Below are positions 8,694 to 17,875 of a stretch of DNA of 64,000 nucleotides, in pieces (the stretch's first letter is position 1; every line of letters begins with the position of its first letter). Origin of the DNA: Antarctobacter aquimaris (GTDB lineage: Bacteria; Pseudomonadota; Alphaproteobacteria; Rhodobacterales; Rhodobacteraceae); assembly GCF_900184945.1 (NCBI RefSeq), contig NZ_FXYF01000008.1, forward strand, positions 124,001 to 188,000. The letters are read 5' to 3'. Made by a program: the position numbers and the translations under genes. The notes under the pieces are model-generated. The model did no database searches. It was not told the DNA's origin and was given only the letters and a program-made list of their open reading frames with translations.

Positions 8694-9538
8694 AGCAGCG
8701 CCGGGTCGACGGGCCCAAGCTCGGCCGCGTGACCCTCGCGCACCTGGTCCTCCAGCGCGCGGGCCAGGCTCTTGCGGTTGGCGAAATCGTCCACCCGGAG
8801 CGGCGGATGATAGATCACCACCACCTTGCCTTGCCGCGCCTGCGCCGCCAGCCGCAGCAGCGAGCCGCCAAAATCCATGTCGCCCCACCAGCCGTAGAAC
8901 CGCGGATGTGCGCCGGTCGGCGCATGGTAGACGACGCTGACCGGCTGGATCTGCATCCGGTGGTGCAGGGCCTCGGAATGAAAGGCGGCAAACAGCGTCG
9001 TCTTGAAGGGCAGAACCCGCAAACCGTCGGTTGAGGTGCCCTCGGGGAAGAACAGCAGCCGGTGCCCCGCCTTCAGCCGCGCCTCGAAGACAAGAGTCTG
9101 CTCCTGCGCCGCGCGCGGGTCGCGCTGGATGAAGACGGTGCCGGTCGCCCGCGCCAGCCAGCCGATGCCGGGCCAGCGGGCGACCTCGGATTTCGCCACG
9201 AAATAGATCAGGTCGCGACTGTTCAGCACGAAGATATCCAGCCAGGAGGTGTGGTTGGCCACCACCGCGCCGCGCCCCTCCATCCGCCGGCCACGCGTTT
9301 CCGCCGGCAGGCCGAGGATCAGCAGCACGCTGCGGCAGACAAAGCGGGTGATGTGCGGCGTCACCGGCCGCTCCAGCCCGAAAAGCGGCCGCTCGATGAG
9401 CCGCACCAGCACGAGCAGGGCCAGGCAGCCAAAGATCACCCCTGCCATGAGCGGCAGCCGCACGGCGACCCGCAGCCATCCCATGGGCGTGATGGGCGGC
9501 AGATCGGGTGGCTCGGCGGCGTTCCAGGTCCCGCTCAT
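8690..9538 (-). CDS. olsA: Lyso-ornithine lipid O-acyltransferase (PlsC family)
   Basis: Membrane-associated acyltransferase of 282 residues; adds the second acyl chain to lyso-ornithine lipid, or 1-acylglycerol-3-phosphate in related enzymes. A hydrophobic N-terminal helix (about 28-48) precedes the acyltransferase motif NHTSWLD (NHxxxxD) and the FFPEGTSTDG motif (glycerol-phosphate/acceptor site). The substrate call rests on context: it starts 10 bases after olsB, the enzyme that makes its substrate. Without olsB it would be called a generic PlsC. Confidence 0.88.
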   Translation of the reverse strand: MSGTWNAAEPPDLPPITPMGWLRVAVRLPLMAGVIFGCLALLVLVRLIERPLFGLERPVTPHITRFVCRSVLLILGLPAETRGRRMEGRGAVVANHTSWLDIFVLNSRDLIYFVAKSEVARWPGIGWLARATGTVFIQRDPRAAQEQTLVFEARLKAGHRLLFFPEGTSTDGLRVLPFKTTLFAAFHSEALHHRMQIQPVSVVYHAPTGAHPRFYGWWGDMDFGGSLLRLAAQARQGKVVVIYHPPLRVDDFANRKSLARALEDQVREGHAAELGPVDPALL

Positions 9539-9548
9539 GCCGCACTTC

Positions 9549-10301
9549 TCACGACGGGCGATCCTGGGTGTAGAGCGCGCGCTGGCGTTCGTTCATGCGC
9601 GCGGAGTCCATCACCAGGCAGACGTCGATGGTGTTGAAGGCGTGGTCGACAAATGCCCCCTCACCCACGAAGCCGCCCAGCCGCAGATATGCCTTGATCA
9701 GCGCCGGGACCTGCAACATCGCGTGGCGGCGGTCGATCACGTCCTCGGGCAGCAAGTCCATCGGCTGGAATTCCCGCGCCCGCACCCGCAGGTCACGCGG
9801 CGCGAGGTGGCGGTGGTGCAGCAGCGACAGCGGCTGCGCCAGTTTCGCGGGATCGGTGCCGTGAAAGCTGGCGACGCCGAACAGCACCTCGATGTCGTGG
9901 TCCTGCACGTAGCGCGCCAACCCCTGCCAGAGGTGGAACATCGCCGCGCCGCCGCGATAGTCGCGGTGCAGGCAGGAGCGGCCCAGTTCCAGCAGCCGCC
10001 GCCCGCTGTCGCGCAGCACGGCGAGGTCATATTCGTCCTCGGAATAGAACTGCCCCGCGGCCCTGGCCTGGTCGTCGCGCAGCAGACGGTAGACACCGAC
10101 GACCCGCCCTTTGGCGGCCTCGTCACACACCAGCAGGTGATCGAAGAAGGGATCGAAACGGTCCCGCTCCATCCGCGCCGCGTGATCGACCAGCGGCCCG
10201 TCTCCGCCCAGTTCCTCGACGAAGACATCATAGCGCAGACGCTGGGCCGCGGCGAGATCACCGGCGCTGCGCGCAAGCCGGACCGAGAAATTCTCTGTCA
10301 C
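9549..10301 (-). CDS. olsB: L-ornithine N(alpha)-acyltransferase
   Basis: First step of ornithine lipid synthesis: transfers a 3-hydroxyacyl group from ACP to the alpha-amino group of ornithine. GNAT-like fold with family landmarks RLRYDVFVEELGG near the N-terminus, ELGRSCLHRDYRGG, LWQGLARYV and LFGVASFHGTDP. The GTG at 10299-10301 gives 250 residues and the usual N-terminus (TENFSVRLARSAGD) after a GGGGAG site; an upstream GTG at 10412 would add 37 atypical residues and overlap a CtrA-like box, so it is less likely. First gene of an olsB-olsA operon. Confidence 0.92.
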   Translation of the reverse strand: MTENFSVRLARSAGDLAAAQRLRYDVFVEELGGDGPLVDHAARMERDRFDPFFDHLLVCDEAAKGRVVGVYRLLRDDQARAAGQFYSEDEYDLAVLRDSGRRLLELGRSCLHRDYRGGAAMFHLWQGLARYVQDHDIEVLFGVASFHGTDPAKLAQPLSLLHHRHLAPRDLRVRAREFQPMDLLPEDVIDRRHAMLQVPALIKAYLRLGGFVGEGAFVDHAFNTIDVCLVMDSARMNERQRALYTQDRPS

Positions 10302-10393
10302 ACCCTTGCTCCCCGAACCTTGCCGCCTGACGCCCACGCTCTTAGGCAAGCCTCCGCCCGAGTGCAACTCTTGGCTTCCCGGGGAGGAAGCGG

Positions 10394-10410
10394 TTAACCT
10401 TTCCTCAACC
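10394..10410. promoter_or_regulatory. CtrA-like box upstream of olsB
   Basis: TTAACCTTTCCTCAACC fits the CtrA consensus TTAA-N7-TTAACC with one mismatch. It lies about 93 bases before the chosen olsB start. A further TTAACC at 10425-10430 overlaps the stop of the DUF3553 gene. Confidence 0.35.
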
Positions 10411-10424
10411 ACTGGCCAATTACG

Positions 10425-10607
10425 TTAACCATCATAAACCGGAACGAGGGACACCCTTGAACTGTCGAGCACAACCTTGCCTTCTTCGCGGAAGTTGACG
10501 GTGATACGGCCGCCGATGTTCGATTGCACCTGACCGGTGCCCCAGTCCGGCCGGTCGGGATTGCGAACCAGCATGCCCGGCTCCAGTAACGCGTTCAGAT
10601 CTGTCAA
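10425..10607 (-). CDS. DUF3553 small protein
   Basis: 60-residue cytoplasmic protein of the DUF3553 family (PDWGxGQVQSxxGxRxTVxF pattern), common in alphaproteobacteria; it resembles a small beta-barrel of UvrD/PcrA-tail type, function unknown. The likely start is TTG at 10605-10607, supported by an AGGGAGAAG site 8 bases upstream; the next candidate, an internal ATG, would remove conserved residues. Only 26 bases separate its start from the divergent chpT start. Confidence 0.85.
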   Translation of the reverse strand: MTDLNALLEPGMLVRNPDRPDWGTGQVQSNIGGRITVNFREEGKVVLDSSRVSLVPVYDG

Positions 10608-10633
10608 TCCACTCTTCTCCCTCGGAGCTCTAT

Positions 10634-11242
10634 ATGTCCAATTCCAGCGCCACCCTTGCCGCCCTTGTCGGATCGCGCCTCTGCCACGATCTGATCAGCC
10701 CGATCGGGGCGATCCAGAATGGCCTGGAGCTGATCGCCCTGTCCGGCGCCGGTGGCGACCCCAGCCCGGAAATGGCCCTGATCCAGGACAGCTGCGAAAG
10801 CGCGGCCGCCCGAATCCGGTTCTTTCGGGTCGCCTTTGGCAGCGCGGGCAGCACCCAGAAGATGGGCCGACGCGAGACCATGGCAACCCTCACCGCGCTG
10901 GGCAAGGGCGGCAGGATGCAGGTCGAATGGATGCCGAACGAGGACCTGCCGCGCACCGAGGTGCAACTGGCCTTCCTCGCCTACCTCTGCTGCGAAAGCG
11001 CCCTGCCCTATGGCGGCACGGTCCGCTTTGACCGCGATGCCGCCGGATGGACCGTGACGGCACAGGGACAGCGGCTCGCCGCGCAGCAGCTGCTCTGGGA
11101 CCATCTGAACGGCGCCGCTCCGCTGGACGACCCCGCCGCCGACCGGGTGCATTTCGCCCTGTTGCCGATCCTCGCCGAGGCGCAGGGTCACCAGCTGATG
11201 GCCACCCTGCGGGACGAGACCATCACGCTCAAGATCCTCTGA
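10634..11242 (+). CDS. chpT: Histidine phosphotransferase ChpT
   Basis: Dimeric phosphotransferase that passes phosphate from the hybrid kinase CckA to CtrA and CpdR, controlling cell cycle, motility and gene transfer agents in alphaproteobacteria. The 202 residues start with an H-box RLCHDLISPIGAIQNGLEL (phospho-histidine about residue 18, followed by Asp-Leu) of the dimerisation helix, then a degenerate ATPase-like domain without a usable nucleotide site. CGGAG at 10623-10627 supports the start. Presence of ChpT agrees with the CtrA-type boxes seen elsewhere in the window. Confidence 0.93.
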   Translation: MSNSSATLAALVGSRLCHDLISPIGAIQNGLELIALSGAGGDPSPEMALIQDSCESAAARIRFFRVAFGSAGSTQKMGRRETMATLTALGKGGRMQVEWMPNEDLPRTEVQLAFLAYLCCESALPYGGTVRFDRDAAGWTVTAQGQRLAAQQLLWDHLNGAAPLDDPAADRVHFALLPILAEAQGHQLMATLRDETITLKIL

Positions 11243-11249
11243 CCCCCGG

Positions 11250-11272
11250 CGGTCCGGGTCAGGCCCGGACCG
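11250..11272. terminator. Hairpin between chpT and proA 3' ends
   Basis: CGGTCCGGG and CCCGGACCG form a perfect 9-bp stem around TCAGG; the proA stop codon lies in the loop. No U-run on either side. Confidence 0.5.
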
Positions 11273-12524
11273 TGCCATCGCCGGTGACCAGGTACTTGAA
11301 GCTGGTCAGCTGCTCGGCCCCCACCGGGCCGCGCGCGTGCATCTTGCCGGTGGCGATGCCGATCTCGGCCCCCATGCCGAATTCGCCGCCATCGGCGAAC
11401 TGGGTCGAGGCATTGCGCATCAGGATCGCCGAATCGAGCCGCTCGAAGAAACGCGCGGCCGCGGCATCGTCCTCGGTCAGGATACAGTCGGTGTGGTTGG
11501 AGCCGTAGCGGCGGATGTGGGCGATGGCGGCGTCGATGTCGTCGACCACGCGGGCGGCGATGATGCTGTCGAGGTACTCGTGCCCCCAGTCACCCCTGGT
11601 CGCCGGAACAGTGCCGGGGATGGTCTGAAGGTCCGCGTCGGCGCGCACCTCGACACCGGCCTCGATCAGCGCGCGGATCACGCCCTGGCCGATGGTGTCG
11701 GCCACGTCACGGTGGATCAGCAGGCACTCGGCCGCACCGCAGATCCCGGTACGCCGGGTCTTGGCGTTCTTGACCACGGCCAGGGATTTGATCGGGTCGG
11801 CCTCCTTGTCGATGTAGATGTGCACGATGCCCTCGAGATGGGCAAAGACCGGCACCCGCGCCTCGCGCTGCACGAGGCCGACCAGCCCCTTGCCGCCGCG
11901 CGGCACGATGACGTCGATGCAATCGGTCATCGCCAGCATCTCGGACACCGCGGCGCGGTCGCGCGTGGGCACCAGCTGGATCGCGGTTTCGGGCAGGCCG
12001 GCGGCACGCAGCCCCTCGACAAGGCAGGCATGGATCGCGCCCGAGGAGTGGAAGCTTTCGGACCCGCCGCGCAGGATCACCGCGTTGCCCGCCTTGAGGC
12101 AGAGCGCGCCCGCGTCCGCCGTCACGTTGGGGCGCGACTCGTAGATCACGCCGACCACGCCCAAGGGCGTGCGCACGCGCTGGATATGCAACCCGCTGGG
12201 ACGGTCCCACTCGGCCATGACCTGGCCCACCGGGTCCTGCTGCGCCGCGACCGACCGCAGGCTGTCGCAGATGCCCTTGATCCGCGCCTCGTCCAGCATG
12301 AGTCGGTCCATCATCGCCGGGCTCAGGCCCTTGTCGCGGCCATAGTCCAGATCGCGGGCGTTGGCCTCGATGACCTGCGCGCGACGCGCCCAGAGCGTGT
12401 CGGCCGCGATCTCCAGCGCCTTGCGCTTCTGCTCGGCCGGGGCACAGGCGAGATCGGCGGCGGCGGCGCGCGCCTTGGTCCCGATGTCCTTCATCAGCGC
12501 GGGAATGTCGTCGAAATCCTTCAT
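11259..12524 (-). CDS. proA: Glutamate-5-semialdehyde dehydrogenase (gamma-glutamyl phosphate reductase)
   Basis: NADPH-dependent reduction of gamma-glutamyl phosphate to glutamate-5-semialdehyde, second step of proline synthesis. The 421 residues match the family length. Landmarks: [38 protein letters not shown] and the active-site cysteine in [10 protein letters not shown]. Lies 86 bases downstream of proB on the same strand and forms the end of an obg-proB-proA operon. Confidence 0.97.
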   Translation of the reverse strand: MKDFDDIPALMKDIGTKARAAAADLACAPAEQKRKALEIAADTLWARRAQVIEANARDLDYGRDKGLSPAMMDRLMLDEARIKGICDSLRSVAAQQDPVGQVMAEWDRPSGLHIQRVRTPLGVVGVIYESRPNVTADAGALCLKAGNAVILRGGSESFHSSGAIHACLVEGLRAAGLPETAIQLVPTRDRAAVSEMLAMTDCIDVIVPRGGKGLVGLVQREARVPVFAHLEGIVHIYIDKEADPIKSLAVVKNAKTRRTGICGAAECLLIHRDVADTIGQGVIRALIEAGVEVRADADLQTIPGTVPATRGDWGHEYLDSIIAARVVDDIDAAIAHIRRYGSNHTDCILTEDDAAAARFFERLDSAILMRNASTQFADGGEFGMGAEIGIATGKMHARGPVGAEQLTSFKYLVTGDGTVRA

Positions 12525-12610
12525 CGGAAAAGCCCCCTGGCCAGCGGTGCAGTTGAGTATTTCTAAAGAGAAGAAGCCGCGCGGTCAAAGCCTCGGGTCG
12601 GACCGCGCGC

Positions 12611-13717
12611 TCAGACCGCCATGTCGTCGCGGTGAATCAGCACCGCGCGCCCTGGATAACCCAGGATCTGTTCGATCTCCGAGCTGTGGTGCCCGGCGAT
12701 GGCGCGGGCCTCGGCGGCGGTGTAGCGGGTCAGCCCCTGACCCAGCGTCTGCCCGGCCAGCGTGCGGATGGTCACCGGCTCGCCCCGGCCGAAATCGCCC
12801 TCGACCGTGCGCAGCCCGGCCGGCAGCAGCGATTTTCCCGCCGCCAGCGCCCTCGCGGCGCCATCGTCGACGCGCAGGGTGCCCTGCGGTTTCATCGCGG
12901 CGATCCAGCGTTTGCGCGCGGCATGCGGGTCGAGGTGCGGGGTGAACAGGGTAAAGGGCGCGCCCTCGGTCAGCCGCCGCAGCGGGTGCATCTCGGCGCC
13001 GTGCGAGATGATCATCGCGCAGCCCGAGGCGGTGGCGGTCTTGGCCGCCATGACCTTGGTTTTCATCCCGCCTTTGGACAGGCCGGAGCCGGCGTCGCCG
13101 GCCATCGCCTCGATCTGGGGGGTGATCTCGGTCACGACGTCCAGCCGCCGCGCCTCGGGATCGCTGTTGGGGTTGCCGGTATAGAGGCCATCGACGTCCG
13201 ACAGCAGCACCAGCAGGTCCGCGCCCACGGTCACCGCCACCTGCGCGGCCAGGCGGTCGTTGTCTCCATAGCGGATTTCGTCCGTGGCGACGGTGTCGTT
13301 CTCGTTGACGATGGGCACCACGCCAAAGCCCAGCAGCGTGTCCATCGTGGCGCGCATGTTGAGATAGCGGCGGCGGTCGGCGCTGTCCTCCAGCGTCACC
13401 AGGATCTGCGCAGCGGTCAGCCCGTGCGGTGCCAACGCCTGTTGCCAGGCGCGGGCGAGGCTGATCTGCCCCACGGCGGCGGCGGCCTGGGACTGTTCCA
13501 GCGCCAGCTGCGTCATCCGCAGCTTGAGGATGACCCGCCCCAGCGCGATGGAGCCCGACGACACCAGCACAACGTCCGCGCCGCGCGCCTTCAGCGCGTG
13601 GATGTCCTCCGAGATCGCTTCGAGCCAGTCGGTGCGCAGCGCGCCCGTCGCCCGGTCCACCAGCAGCGCCGAGCCGATCTTGACGACGACGCGGCGGGCC
13701 TCGGTCAGGATTGCCAC
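12611..13717 (-). CDS. proB: Glutamate 5-kinase
   Basis: ATP-dependent phosphorylation of glutamate, the first and feedback-regulated step of proline synthesis. The 368 residues comprise an amino-acid-kinase domain ([54 protein letters not shown]) and a C-terminal PUA domain (about 275-360). The start is GTG at 13715-13717, inside the last codons of obg (13-base overlap), which argues for translational coupling. Confidence 0.97.
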   Translation of the reverse strand: MAILTEARRVVVKIGSALLVDRATGALRTDWLEAISEDIHALKARGADVVLVSSGSIALGRVILKLRMTQLALEQSQAAAAVGQISLARAWQQALAPHGLTAAQILVTLEDSADRRRYLNMRATMDTLLGFGVVPIVNENDTVATDEIRYGDNDRLAAQVAVTVGADLLVLLSDVDGLYTGNPNSDPEARRLDVVTEITPQIEAMAGDAGSGLSKGGMKTKVMAAKTATASGCAMIISHGAEMHPLRRLTEGAPFTLFTPHLDPHAARKRWIAAMKPQGTLRVDDGAARALAAGKSLLPAGLRTVEGDFGRGEPVTIRTLAGQTLGQGLTRYTAAEARAIAGHHSSEIEQILGYPGRAVLIHRDDMAV

Positions 13718-14754
13718 TGGTCGCCCTCCTGCTCCTCCTCGGGAGAGACCGGGCGGTCGGCGGCGCGGCGGGCCATGACGTGCGGCTTGAGCGCGCGCAG
13801 CACCTCGGTCACGCCTTCGCGGGTGGCGCCGGACATCAGCATCACGTCCTCGGCCCCGGCCGCCTCAAGCTCGTCCTTGAGAAAGACGCGCTCTTCGGCG
13901 TCCAGCGCGTCGATCTTGTTCAGCACCGTCACGCGCGGTTTCTCGGCAAGGCCGGCACCATAGGCCGCGAGTTCGTTGCAGATGGTCTGGTAGTCCTCGA
14001 TCAGGCTGCCGGAGGTGCCGTCGATCAGATGCAGCAGCACCGCGCTACGCTCGACATGGCCAAGGAAGATGTCACCGAGGCCGCGGCCCTCGTGCGCACC
14101 CTCGATCAGGCCGGGGATGTCGGCGACCACGAATTCGGTGCCGTCCACCTCGACCACGCCCAGGTTGGGGTGCAAGGTGGTAAAGGGATAGTCGGCGATC
14201 TTGGGCCGGGCATTGGAGGTCACGGCGAGAAACGTGCTCTTGCCCGCGTTGGGCAGACCGACCAACCCCACGTCGGCGATCAGCTTCAGCCGCAGCCAAA
14301 GGGTACGTTCCACGCCGTCCTGGCCGGGGTTGGCATGGCGCGGCGCCTGGTTGGACGAGGTCTTGAACCGGGCGTTGCCCCAGCCACCGTTGCCGCCCTT
14401 GGCCAGCAGGATGCGCTGGCCCAGTTCGGTCAGGTCGGCGACCACGGTTTCCTCGTCTTCCTCCAGGATCTCGGTCCCCACCGGCACCCGCAACACGATG
14501 TCGCCGCCATTCGCCCCGGTGCGATTCGAGCCCTTGCCGGCCTCGCCGTTCTGCGCGAACCAGTGCTGCTGGTAGCGAAAGTCGATCAGCGTGTTCAGCC
14601 CGTCCACCGCCTCGACCCAGACCGAGCCGCCGTCGCCACCGTCACCGCCGTTCGGGCCGCCGAACTCGATGAATTTCTCGCGGCGGAAGCTGATGCAGCC
14701 ATTCCCCCCCGAGCCGGAGCGGATGTGGACCTTGCAGAGATCGAGGAATTTCAT
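13705..14754 (-). CDS. obg: GTPase Obg/CgtA
   Basis: Essential GTPase involved in 50S ribosome assembly and stringent response. The 349 residues show the glycine-rich Obg domain ([28 protein letters not shown]) followed by a G domain with GLPNAGKST (G1), [16 protein letters not shown] (G3) and NKID (G4). The C-terminal OCT domain found in Gram-positive Obg is absent, as usual in proteobacteria. Heads the obg-proB-proA unit and lies downstream of rplU-rpmA, the classical order, interrupted here by a GNAT gene. Confidence 0.97.
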   Translation of the reverse strand: MKFLDLCKVHIRSGSGGNGCISFRREKFIEFGGPNGGDGGDGGSVWVEAVDGLNTLIDFRYQQHWFAQNGEAGKGSNRTGANGGDIVLRVPVGTEILEEDEETVVADLTELGQRILLAKGGNGGWGNARFKTSSNQAPRHANPGQDGVERTLWLRLKLIADVGLVGLPNAGKSTFLAVTSNARPKIADYPFTTLHPNLGVVEVDGTEFVVADIPGLIEGAHEGRGLGDIFLGHVERSAVLLHLIDGTSGSLIEDYQTICNELAAYGAGLAEKPRVTVLNKIDALDAEERVFLKDELEAAGAEDVMLMSGATREGVTEVLRALKPHVMARRAADRPVSPEEEQEGDQWQS

Positions 14755-14907
14755 GGAACGGGCTTTCGGGCGAGGGTGACGGCGGTTTAGCGGGGTTTGG
14801 CAACGGGCTCAAGCGGCGCACTTTGCGGCCACAGGCCATCAGGGCCGCCGGGCGTCAGCGGCCCGGGCGGGCGGTCAGTCAGTGTCGCGGACCTCGCGGA
14901 CCCCGGC

Positions 14908-15444
14908 TCAGGCCAGCCTGCGAATGTAGGTCCAGGTTGGCACCTTGGCGTTGCGGGCAACGCAGAACGCTTCGGCATCGCCGATGTATTCGAAACCGCA
15001 GTTCACCAGCACCCGGGCCGAGGCCGGGTTGTCCTGAAAGACGGAGGCGAACATCGTCGAATTGCGCATCGGGTTGGCTTCGACCAGCGCGCGCACGGCC
15101 TCGGACGCAAGGCCGGTGTTCCAGAACGCGGGTGCAACCCAGTAGCCGACCTCGGACTGGTTGCGGTCCATCCGCTCGAGCGAGATCAGCCCCATGAGTT
15201 CGGAGCCGTCCACCTTGGTGGCATCCATCGCCCAGACGTCTTCCTTGCGGTCGACCGAGGTGGCGCGGGTGATGAAGGCTTCGGCCGCGCCGGGCGGCAG
15301 CGGATGCGGAATCGAGGTGGTCATGCGCGCCACACGCTCGTCTCCGGCGTAAAGCTCCATCAGGCCGATGTCGGACCGGCGCACCGGGCGCAGGTCGAAC
15401 CTGTCGGTGCTGACGACCGGCTGGATTTCCGTGCTCAGGCCCAT
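14908..15444 (-). CDS. GNAT family N-acetyltransferase (RimJ/RimL-like)
   Basis: Acetyl-CoA-dependent N-acetyltransferase of 178 residues, RimJ/RimL-type fold: LRPVRRSDIGLMELY, a GYWVAPAFWNTGLASEAV stretch corresponding to the acetyl-CoA pyrophosphate loop, and DNPASARVLVNCGFEYIGD at the C-terminal end. Substrate unknown; it could modify a ribosomal protein or a small amine. ATG 15442-15444 has a GGGAGGAG site; upstream starts add an atypical extension. Sits between rpmA and obg on the same strand. Confidence 0.88.
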   Translation of the reverse strand: MGLSTEIQPVVSTDRFDLRPVRRSDIGLMELYAGDERVARMTTSIPHPLPPGAAEAFITRATSVDRKEDVWAMDATKVDGSELMGLISLERMDRNQSEVGYWVAPAFWNTGLASEAVRALVEANPMRNSTMFASVFQDNPASARVLVNCGFEYIGDAEAFCVARNAKVPTWTYIRRLA

Positions 15445-15553
15445 ACTGATAACTCCTCCCGTGCATGCGCCGGATCGAATTCGGTCATGATCGCCTTCTG
15501 GCTGGCCGATCTTTCTGACCAAATGAGGGCCGACCCGGGACGCGAAAAAGACG

Positions 15554-15583
15554 AAGGGGACCGGCCGGTTCGCCGATCCCCTT
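15554..15583 (-). terminator. Terminator of the rplU-rpmA operon
   Basis: On the minus strand AAGGGGA (with an inner CGGC/GCCG stem) pairs with TCCCCTT, followed by CGTCTTTTT. It begins 28 bases after the rpmA stop. Confidence 0.82.
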
Positions 15584-15610
15584 GTCTGTCACTCGACAAC
15601 GTGTCCGGCG

Positions 15611-15880
15611 TTACTCCGCGGCCTCTGCCGCCGGCAGCACCGAAATGAAGGTGCGGCCCTTGAGGCCCTTGTGGAACTGCACGGCGCCTTCGACGGTGGC
15701 GAAGATCGTGTGATCCTTGCCCATGCCGACGTTCTGGCCCGGCCAGAACTTCGTGCCGCGCTGGCGGACGATGATGTTGCCCGGGATCACGGCCTGACCG
15801 CCATAGAGCTTCACGCCGAGGCGACGCCCTGCGGAGTCGCGGCCGTTACGGGAGGAACCGCCTGCTTTCTTGTGTGCCAT
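15611..15880 (-). CDS. rpmA: 50S ribosomal protein L27
   Basis: Ribosomal protein near the peptidyl-transferase centre. The 89 residues carry the classical N-terminus [16 protein letters not shown] and the [18 protein letters not shown] segment. Follows rplU by 21 bases on the same strand, the conserved order. Terminator downstream. Confidence 0.98.
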   Translation of the reverse strand: MAHKKAGGSSRNGRDSAGRRLGVKLYGGQAVIPGNIIVRQRGTKFWPGQNVGMGKDHTIFATVEGAVQFHKGLKGRTFISVLPAAEAAE

Positions 15881-15901
15881 TCGTCTCTCTCCTTAACTCT
15901 G

Positions 15902-16486
15902 TCAGACCAGGGTCTTGGCCTGGTCGACCCATTCGGGCTTGACCTTGGTGGCCGAGAAGGTCTCGGGGTCCACGGCCGCCAGCTGGGCGAAAGTGGTGAT
16001 GCCGGCTTCGACCAGCTTCTTGGCGGCGGCGGGGCCGACACCGGTGATCTGGGTCAGGTCGTCGGCGGTTTCAACCGCGGCGGCGGCCTTGGGGGCCGCT
16101 TTTGCCGCCGGAGCGGCGGTTTTGGGCGCGGAACCTGCACCCAGGGCGGCCTTGACACCCGACGCGTCGGCGCCGTTGGCGAGGATCTCGGTCACGCGCA
16201 CCAGCGTCAGCTGCTGGCGGTGGCCCTTGGTGCGCTGCGAGCTGTGCTTGCGGCGGCGCTTGACGAAGTGGATGAGCTTGTCACCCTTGATCTGGTCGAT
16301 CACCTCGGCCTGCACCGCGGCGCCGGCCACGGTCGGCGTGCCGATGACGGTGGTGTCGCCGCCCAGCATCAGGACTTCGTTGAACTGCACGGTCTCACCC
16401 GCGTCGGCGGCCAGCTTTTCGATCCGCAGGGTATCGCCTGCCTGGACCTTGTACTGTTTTCCGCCGGTCTTCATCACCGCGAACAT
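15902..16486 (-). CDS. rplU: 50S ribosomal protein L21 with C-terminal helix-hairpin-helix extension
   Basis: Residues 1-103 are a full L21 protein (MFAVMKTGGKQYKV start, FVKRRRKHSSQRTKGHRQQLT end). About 90 further residues follow: an Ala/Lys/Pro-rich linker, then a helix-hairpin-helix-like module (LTQITGVGPAAAKKLVEAG, residues about 143-161) and a short tail. The module resembles the nucleic-acid-binding HhH of DNA repair proteins and of other Rhodobacterales L21 proteins. Start ATG at 16484-16486 follows AGAGGAAG; the open frame upstream has no L21 character. Confidence 0.95.
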   Translation of the reverse strand: MFAVMKTGGKQYKVQAGDTLRIEKLAADAGETVQFNEVLMLGGDTTVIGTPTVAGAAVQAEVIDQIKGDKLIHFVKRRRKHSSQRTKGHRQQLTLVRVTEILANGADASGVKAALGAGSAPKTAAPAAKAAPKAAAAVETADDLTQITGVGPAAAKKLVEAGITTFAQLAAVDPETFSATKVKPEWVDQAKTLV

Positions 16487-16590
16487 GCGCGTCTTCCTCT
16501 TCATTGCCGCGTTCTGTGGCCCCTTGCGGAGTTCGTGGGGCACCCTGCCCCGCCTCGAACGGCGCGCCCCGTCAGGAGCGATCATTGACA

Positions 16591-16620
16591 AAAACAAAAG
16601 GCGGGGCCGTAGCCCCGTCC
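16591..16620 (-). terminator. Intrinsic terminator hairpin before rplU
   Basis: Minus strand: GACGGGGC, TACG loop, GCCCCGCC, then TTTTGTTTTTG. It lies between the DUF2059 gene stop (16718) and rplU start (16486), so it ends the DUF2059 transcript or, if rplU is transcribed from just upstream, would sit in the rplU leader. Confidence 0.8.
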
Positions 16621-16634
16621 TCGTGGTGGGCGGC

Positions 16635-16663
16635 TTATGGCCGTGGCGGGCATGGATTGTCAA
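16635..16663 (-). promoter_or_regulatory. Possible sigma-70 promoter for rplU-rpmA
   Basis: Minus strand TTGACA (16663-16658), 17-base spacer, CCATAA (16640-16635). The predicted start of transcription would fall just ahead of the terminator-like hairpin at 16591-16620. The -10 match is poor. Confidence 0.35.
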
Positions 16664-16717
16664 GCCCTTGTTGCGCTGCGCGGCGGCGGCAAACCGCGGC
16701 CGCGCGGCGGCGTCTGT

Positions 16718-17566
16718 TCAGAGTTCCTGCTGCTGCATCTGCCGCGCCGCAGCCAGGCCCAGGGCATAGGAAATCTCGTCGTACATGGCATTGAAGCCGC
16801 TGAACAGCGCCCGGTTCAGCACCCGTCCCTGCACCGTTTCCGACAGCGCGATGTAGGCCTCGAGCTCGTCGTCGCTGAGCGGCTCGTAGGCGAGCAGCAG
16901 AAAGGCGTTGAGCCACTCCCGCGTGTCGTCCCGCGTCTCTTCCTCCTGCGCCCAGACGTCGGCGAGGATCTCGGATTCGGTCATCGCCAGCCCGCCGCCG
17001 TCCACCAGCCCGCTGTAGAAGCGGAACGAGGCGTTGAGCGCGCCGGCGACATTCGCCTCGAGCAGGTCGTTGACCTCGATGAACCGCGCGATCTGCGCCA
17101 GGCGCGGATCGTCCTTGTCCTTCATCTGGCGATAGGTCTGGCGCGCGGCCTCCTCGACCGCGTCGTCGATCATCGCCTCGCGGGCGGACAGCTCCAGCCC
17201 GATGATCCGCGCGCCAAGCTCGGAGGTGAAGAAGGCGACCAGCGGGTCGGGATCGGCCTCGGCCAGGACACCCGACATCCCCTGCGAGACGACGCCGCGC
17301 ATGCGGTCGATGTCGTAGATCTCGTCCAGCTGCACGGTCCAGCTGCGGGTGCCGCCGCCCGGCAGGATGTCGCCCGCCAGTTCACCGCCGTAGGCCAGCC
17401 CCTCTTCGCGCATGATCTGCAACATCGAGTCGATCTTGAGCGCGCGCATCAGGTCGCCCACCGGCTCGGCGCGGGCGGGCAAGGCCATCGCCACGACGCA
17501 GATCAGCGCCAGCACGCCCGCGAGCATGCGCTGGAAGGGCGAAACGGGCAGTGTCCGGTGAATCAT
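16718..17566 (-). CDS. DUF2059 secreted/periplasmic protein
   Basis: 282-residue exported protein. Signal peptide with hydrophobic core LAGVLALICVVAMALPARA (about residues 14-32), then an all-helical region rich in acidic residues. The segment around ETVQGRVLNRALFSGFNAMYDEISY near the C-terminus and the ALKIDSMLQIMREEGLAYG segment near the mature N-terminus fit the DUF2059 family; function unknown. The ATG at 17564-17566 is preferred to one 20 codons upstream because it directly precedes the signal peptide. Confidence 0.82.
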   Translation of the reverse strand: MIHRTLPVSPFQRMLAGVLALICVVAMALPARAEPVGDLMRALKIDSMLQIMREEGLAYGGELAGDILPGGGTRSWTVQLDEIYDIDRMRGVVSQGMSGVLAEADPDPLVAFFTSELGARIIGLELSAREAMIDDAVEEAARQTYRQMKDKDDPRLAQIARFIEVNDLLEANVAGALNASFRFYSGLVDGGGLAMTESEILADVWAQEEETRDDTREWLNAFLLLAYEPLSDDELEAYIALSETVQGRVLNRALFSGFNAMYDEISYALGLAAARQMQQQEL

Positions 17567-17768
17567 GGCGTCCTCGCGTCTGTCTGAACCTGCGCAAGAG
17601 GTAATGCAGCGCGCCCTGTCCAACAACCACCTCCCGCGCCGGCAGGCGGGTCTGCGCCACCGCCGGAACGGCCCGGGAAGGAAACGAAGCTGTCGTGAAG
17701 AAACCTGTGATTTGCCGGTTGCGCTGGCTTGGCGAATTGGCTACATGCCGCGTCACCCAGACCCCCGC

Positions 17769-17858
17769 GGAGAGGTGCCGGAGCGGTCGAACGGGGCGGT
17801 CTCGAAAACCGTTGTCCCTTCACGGGGACCCAGGGTTCGAATCCCTGTCTCTCCGCCA
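17769..17858 (+). tRNA. tRNA-Ser (anticodon CGA)
   Basis: 90-nt class II tRNA with CCA encoded. The acceptor GGAGAGG pairs with TCTCTCC (one G-T); the anticodon arm GCGGT-CTCGAAA-ACCGT gives anticodon CGA, reading UCG; a long variable arm (TGTCCCTTCACGGGGA) and GGTTCGAATCC T-arm are present. The 3' end is followed 17 bases later by integrase remnants, so the gene has probably served as an attachment site. Confidence 0.97.
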
Positions 17859-17875
17859 TTTCTTCCAAGCCATTG

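Noticed and set aside
10302-10412. Longer olsB starting at GTG 10412
   Set aside because: The extra 37 residues are low-complexity and not conserved, and the start lies in a CtrA-like regulatory stretch; GTG 10301 has a better ribosome site.
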